This document shows positions 61,355 through 64,000 of a stretch of DNA of 64,000 nt, in pieces. The notes beneath the pieces are model-generated. The model did no database searches, had not been told where the DNA came from, and was given only the letters and a program-made list of their open reading frames with translations. The stretch covers positions 310,001-374,000 of the forward strand of contig JAGIBK010000004.1 of assembly GCA_017744355.1 (NCBI GenBank). The letters are read 5' to 3'. This DNA is from a bacterium. Lineage in GTDB: Bacteria; Cyanobacteriota; Sericytochromatia; S15B-MN24; UBA4093. The position numbers were made by a program, and so were the translations under genes. Position 1 is the first letter of the stretch; each line of letters opens with the position of its first letter.

Positions 61355-62372
61355 GCGCTGGGCGGCCCTGCGTGAGGCCGAGCCCCGCCTGCGCCAGCGC
61401 GACGCCGCGAAGCGCCTCGGCGTGAGCGAGGCGGAAATCATCGCCGCACAGCTCGGCGCTGCCGCCGTGCGCCTTACGACCGACTGGCCCGCCATCTTCG
61501 AGGGGATCGCAACCCTCGGCCCCGTGATGGCCCTGACCCGCAACGACCACGCCGTGATCGAGAAGACCGGCCCCTACGCCGTGGCCCAGTTCCATGGCCG
61601 GGTCGGCACCGTCCTCGGTGAAGAGATCGATCTGCGCATCTTCCTCTCGCGCTGGCACGTGGGCTTCGCCCTGGTCGAGGAGACCCCCCGCGGCACCCGC
61701 CGCAGCCTCCAGTTCTTCAACCAGCAGGGCGAGGCCGTCCACAAGGTCTTCCAGACCGGCGAGACCGAGATCGAAGCCTTCGACGCGCTGATCGCGCGCT
61801 TCAAGAGCGCCGAGCAGCACCACGATCTCGCCCTCTCGCCCAAGGCCGCCCCGAAGGCCGAGAAGCCGGACGCCGAGGTAGACGTCGAGGCCCTGCGCAA
61901 GGGCTGGGAAGGCCTCCAGGACACCCACGACTTCGTGAACCTCCTCAAGGAGACCGGCGTGTCGCGCACCCAGGCCATGCGCCTGGTCGGCCACGAGTGG
62001 GCCCGGCCCGTGGGCGTGATGAGCCAGCGCCAGGCCTGCGAGACCGCCGTCGCCACCCAGCTGCCCATCATGGTCTTCGTCGGCAACCCCGGCATGATCG
62101 AGATCCACACCGGCCCCATCAACAAGCTGGTGCAGATGGAGACCTGGTTCAACATCCTCGATCCCGGCTTCAACCTGCACCTCGACGAGGCCGGCGTGAC
62201 CCACGCCTGGGTGGTCCGCAAGCCCACCCGCGACGGCATCGTCACCAGCCTCGAGCTGTTCGACGCCGAGGGCGAGGTGGTCGCGCTCTTCTTCGGCAAG
62301 CGCAAGCCCGGCAACCCCGAGCTCGAAGCCTGGCGCGAGGTGGCCGCGAGCCTGCCGACCCTCGTCGAATAA
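61314..62372 (+). CDS. hmuS: Hemin-degrading factor (HemS/HmuS family)
   Basis: A 352-residue cytoplasmic protein made of two HemS/ChuX-type repeats. The first has RDAAKRLGVSEAEIIAAQLG and VMALTRNDHAVIEKTGPY; the second QAMRLVGHEWARPVG and LPIMVFVGNPGMIEIHTGPI. HemS/HmuS/ChuS proteins bind heme released by HmuUV and, in some bacteria, degrade it to free iron. I start it at ATG 61314, where homology begins inside the end of hmuV; a longer frame lacks homology. A strong terminator follows, ending the heme operon. Confidence 0.93.
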   Translation: MSSQLTLDPSNLLERWAALREAEPRLRQRDAAKRLGVSEAEIIAAQLGAAAVRLTTDWPAIFEGIATLGPVMALTRNDHAVIEKTGPYAVAQFHGRVGTVLGEEIDLRIFLSRWHVGFALVEETPRGTRRSLQFFNQQGEAVHKVFQTGETEIEAFDALIARFKSAEQHHDLALSPKAAPKAEKPDAEVDVEALRKGWEGLQDTHDFVNLLKETGVSRTQAMRLVGHEWARPVGVMSQRQACETAVATQLPIMVFVGNPGMIEIHTGPINKLVQMETWFNILDPGFNLHLDEAGVTHAWVVRKPTRDGIVTSLELFDAEGEVVALFFGKRKPGNPELEAWREVAASLPTLVE

Positions 62373-62389
62373 GCGCATCTCCTGCCTGT

Positions 62390-62421
62390 GCCCCCGGAGC
62401 GATCGCTCCGGGGGCCTTTTC
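62390..62421 (+). terminator. Terminator of the heme operon
   Basis: A 12-bp palindromic stem GCCCCCGGAGCG / CGCTCCGGGGGC with a two-base AT centre, followed by CTTTTC. Confidence 0.9.
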
Positions 62422-62436
62422 ATTGGCAAGCAACCC

Positions 62437-62468
62437 TTGACCTTCCCCCCAGCAGGAAGGTTTAGGCT
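62437..62468 (+). promoter_or_regulatory. CueR/MerR-type operator-promoter before the copper chaperone
   Basis: TTGACC (62437-62442) and TAGGCT (62463-62468) are separated by 20 bp, the long spacing typical of MerR-family promoters. The spacer holds the dyad ACCTTCC (62440-62446) and GGAAGGT (62455-62461), the arms of the CueR site before E. coli copA. This fits copper-induced transcription. No MerR-family regulator of the CueR type is encoded here. Confidence 0.78.
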
Positions 62469-62508
62469 GAGGGCGCTCCCAAGCGCTGTACGAAAGGAAG
62501 CCCTCATT

Positions 62509-62736
62509 ATGGAACGCTCAAGCGCCTCTGCCACCCTCGCCATCGAGGGGATGAGCTGCAAAAACTGCGTGGCCCACGTCGAGGAAGCCCTGGCCGAGTT
62601 GCCCGGCCTCGAAACCGCCACCGTGGACCTCGCGAGCAAGCAAGCCCATGTCCGCTTCGATCCCGCCGCCCTCTCGGTCGAGCGGATCGTGGAAGCGATC
62701 GAAGCCCTCGACTACCAGGCGACCCCCCTCGCGTAA
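62509..62736 (+). CDS. copZ: Heavy-metal-associated (CopZ-like) copper chaperone
   Basis: A 75-residue HMA domain with ferredoxin-like fold. The metal site is GMSCKNCVAHVEEAL (M-x-C-x-x-C, Cys17 and Cys20), followed by ATVDLASKQAHVRFDPAALS and IVEAIEALDY, the usual end. Such proteins carry Cu(I) to a P-type ATPase. AAGGAAG precedes the ATG. The CueR-type promoter supports copper rather than mercury or zinc. No CopA is in the window. Confidence 0.92.
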   Translation: MERSSASATLAIEGMSCKNCVAHVEEALAELPGLETATVDLASKQAHVRFDPAALSVERIVEAIEALDYQATPLA

Positions 62737-62795
62737 GCGCGATCGCCAGTTCGTTTCGCGCGACCAACGATTTGGTCGGGAACAAACCAGGCGCT

Positions 62796-62828
62796 TTGAC
62801 GGTCAACCTACTAAGCTCTATAGTAGGT
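62796..62828 (+). promoter_or_regulatory. Promoter with a perfect dyad operator over the -10
   Basis: TTGACG (62796-62801), a 17-bp spacer and TATAGT (62819-62824). A perfect 8-bp inverted repeat ACCTACTA (62806-62813) / TAGTAGGT (62821-62828) with a 7-bp centre spans the -10, as expected for a repressor site. The repressor is not encoded here. Confidence 0.75.
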
Positions 62829-62860
62829 CGCACGACCGCCTCATTTCAGGAGAGAAACCG

Positions 62861-63352
62861 ATGCCGATCCAGAATGTGCCTCGCCTCATGTTTTCCGCCC
62901 TGTTCGCCGGGGCCGTGATCGCCTCGCTCGGCGCGCTGCCGGCGAGCGCTCACACGCATGGCGACGGCCACGCCGCCCACCAAGCCCCCCAACGCGCGGC
63001 GCTTGCACCCAAGGCCATCGCCACCACCACGCTCAAGGTCGATTCGCAGCAGCTCCGCCTCCAGTTGCTCGACGCGCGGGCCTACTTCAAGAAGATGCAT
63101 GAGGCCCACCCCGATCACCCGGGCATCCCCACCCACCAGCTGAGGGCCCAGGGCCTCGCCAAGGGTTCCAAGGCCGACATCAAGGCCCTTCACGTCGTCG
63201 CCCCGAACGGCCAGAAGGTCGAGGCCTACCTGCGGACCGAGAGCGGTCGCCAGGTGGCGGATCTCGAACTCACGACGAAGGGTCGCTATACCTTCGAGCT
63301 TTCGGCGCCAAATGGTACGATCAGCCGCTGGAGCCACACCCTCGAAAAGTAA
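62861..63352 (+). CDS. Secreted His-rich protein, probably metal-associated
   Basis: A 163-residue exported protein. A signal peptide (MFSALFAGAVIASLGALPASA) is followed at once by HTHGDGHAAHQ, a His cluster likely to bind Cu, Zn or Ni. The rest (residues 60-163) has a helical part (LLDARAYFKKMHEAHPDH) and a beta end (VADLELTTKGRYTFELSAPN). I do not recognise a family. CAGGAG precedes ATG 62861. Its own promoter carries a dyad operator, and the next gene has a similar AHGGEAHD start, so both probably belong to a metal-efflux unit. Confidence 0.7.
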   Translation: MPIQNVPRLMFSALFAGAVIASLGALPASAHTHGDGHAAHQAPQRAALAPKAIATTTLKVDSQQLRLQLLDARAYFKKMHEAHPDHPGIPTHQLRAQGLAKGSKADIKALHVVAPNGQKVEAYLRTESGRQVADLELTTKGRYTFELSAPNGTISRWSHTLEK

Positions 63353-63380
63353 AACCCATCGCTCACGATAAGGAACCACC

Positions 63381-64000
63381 ATGAGGCCCAGGAACTTTGC
63401 ATGGTTATTCTTGCTCGGCTTGCTGAGCATGACGGCGCCGGCGCTGGCGCACGGGGGCGAGGCTCACGACGAGCCGCCCGCCGCCCCGGCAAGCGCCACC
63501 ACGCAAGCGACCGTGGCCTCCTACGCGGAGTCGGAGAGCTTCGAGCTGACGCTCAAGTCGCCGCCGCTCGCGGCGAAGCGACACGAGACGATCAAGCTCT
63601 TGCTCGCCGACTATCAGACGAACCAGCCTATCGAAGGGGCGACGCTCGAACTGGAGTTCTCGGGCCCCTCGACGGTGACGACCAATGCCACCCCCACCGC
63701 CGAGAAGGGGATCTACCTCGCCTCCTTGGAGCTGCCCGAACCCGGCTCCTACCAGCTGGTCGCGAGCATCACCCACGGGGATCAGGCCGACCTCCTGACG
63801 GTGGACGAAATCCAGGTGGCGAGCGCCGCAAGCGGCACGGGCGCGCCGAGCCGAACGCCGCTCCTCGCCGGGCTGGGGGCCTTGGCCGTGCTCGGTGCGG
63901 GCGGCTTGCTGCTCGCGCGGCGCCGCTTCGGCCCCACCGCCGTCGCGGGCCTGCTCACCATCACTCTTCCGCTCGGCATGGCGAACGAAGTGCGGGCCCA
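63381..64000 (+). CDS. Exported YtkA-like protein, probable start of a metal-efflux adaptor (partial)
   Basis: At least 206 residues, open at the window end. A signal peptide (FLLGLLSMTAPALA) leads into AHGGEAHDEPP, then an Ig-like domain of about 110 residues (SFELTLKSPPLAAKRHETIK, IEGATLELEFSGPS, GIYLASLELPEPGSYQLVAS) like YtkA/FixH-type domains, and a membrane helix (LAGLGALAVLGAGGLLLARR). In some CzcB/CusB-type efflux proteins such a module comes before the HlyD-like adaptor; the part after 64000 would show whether that is so here. AAGGAA precedes the ATG, 28 bases after the previous gene. Confidence 0.65.
   Translation, partial: MRPRNFAWLFLLGLLSMTAPALAHGGEAHDEPPAAPASATTQATVASYAESESFELTLKSPPLAAKRHETIKLLLADYQTNQPIEGATLELEFSGPSTVTTNATPTAEKGIYLASLELPEPGSYQLVASITHGDQADLLTVDEIQVASAASGTGAPSRTPLLAGLGALAVLGAGGLLLARRRFGPTAVAGLLTITLPLGMANEVRA

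Overview
The window comes from a high-GC (estimated two thirds G+C by eye), double-membraned bacterium: it has ten lipobox-type lipoproteins, a TonB system and a TonB-dependent receptor. Codon use is strongly GC3-biased. Several genes start with TTG or GTG, and three or more appear to be transcribed as leaderless mRNAs from TTGnnn-17-TAGAAT promoters. The mix of cyanobacterium-like regulatory sites (11-bp phased TTTACC repeats), NHL/TIG lipoproteins and LysM proteins would fit a non-photosynthetic relative of Cyanobacteria (Sericytochromatia-like), but this placement is a weak inference and no marker gene here settles it. No insertion sequence, prophage, CRISPR array or integrase was seen, so the window reads as ordinary chromosome.

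Layout. 1-3284 (minus): end of an envelope-sugar cluster with a glycosyltransferase, a B12-type radical SAM protein and a UDP-sugar dehydrogenase homologue that has lost its catalytic Cys. 3405-5595 (plus): thrB-lysC. 5690-5772: tRNA-Leu(CAG). 5876-8822: a LuxR-type response regulator facing two overlapping sensor kinases. 8979-13635: first cluster of NHL-type lipoproteins. 13895-20521 (minus): GH38 mannosidase, M28/glutaminyl cyclase-like peptidase, GH57 glucanotransferase-like enzyme, lgt. 20837-29357: mixed housekeeping (acyl-CoA ligase, ABC permease, O-antigen ligase-TPR, lipase, ComM). 29539-34212: an AAA/TPR regulator and a GAF histidine kinase whose only well-placed start is AUU. 34281-42638: second lipoprotein region, a duplicated two-gene cassette. 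42682-44549 (minus): accD-accA. 44778-48397: amidase-LysM protein, sugar ABC ATPase and a small hydrophobic protein. 48615-53859: tRNA-Gln(TTG), a deaminase, a ferritin-like protein, an HTH-metallo-beta-lactamase fusion, a hydroxyacid dehydrogenase, a BASS transporter and a formylglycine-generating enzyme. 54099-62372: a complete, Fur-like-regulated heme uptake operon (receptor, triple-domain HmuY, TonB, HmuT, HmuU, HmuV, HmuS). 62509-64000: CopZ-like chaperone behind a CueR-type operator, then metal-efflux-associated proteins running off the end.

The most interesting signal is regulatory. Three unlinked genes (44778, 48397 and 23714) share one promoter design: four CTTTACC-like heptamers spaced exactly 11 bp apart, then exactly 17 bp, then an (S)CCGATAA-like -10. 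Two of the three encode the same undescribed hydrophobic domain with an ADTxAYTGIGA core, once alone and once fused to an amidase with two LysM domains. None has a signal peptide. Together they look like a co-regulated cell-wall/membrane-acting system that I do not recognise.
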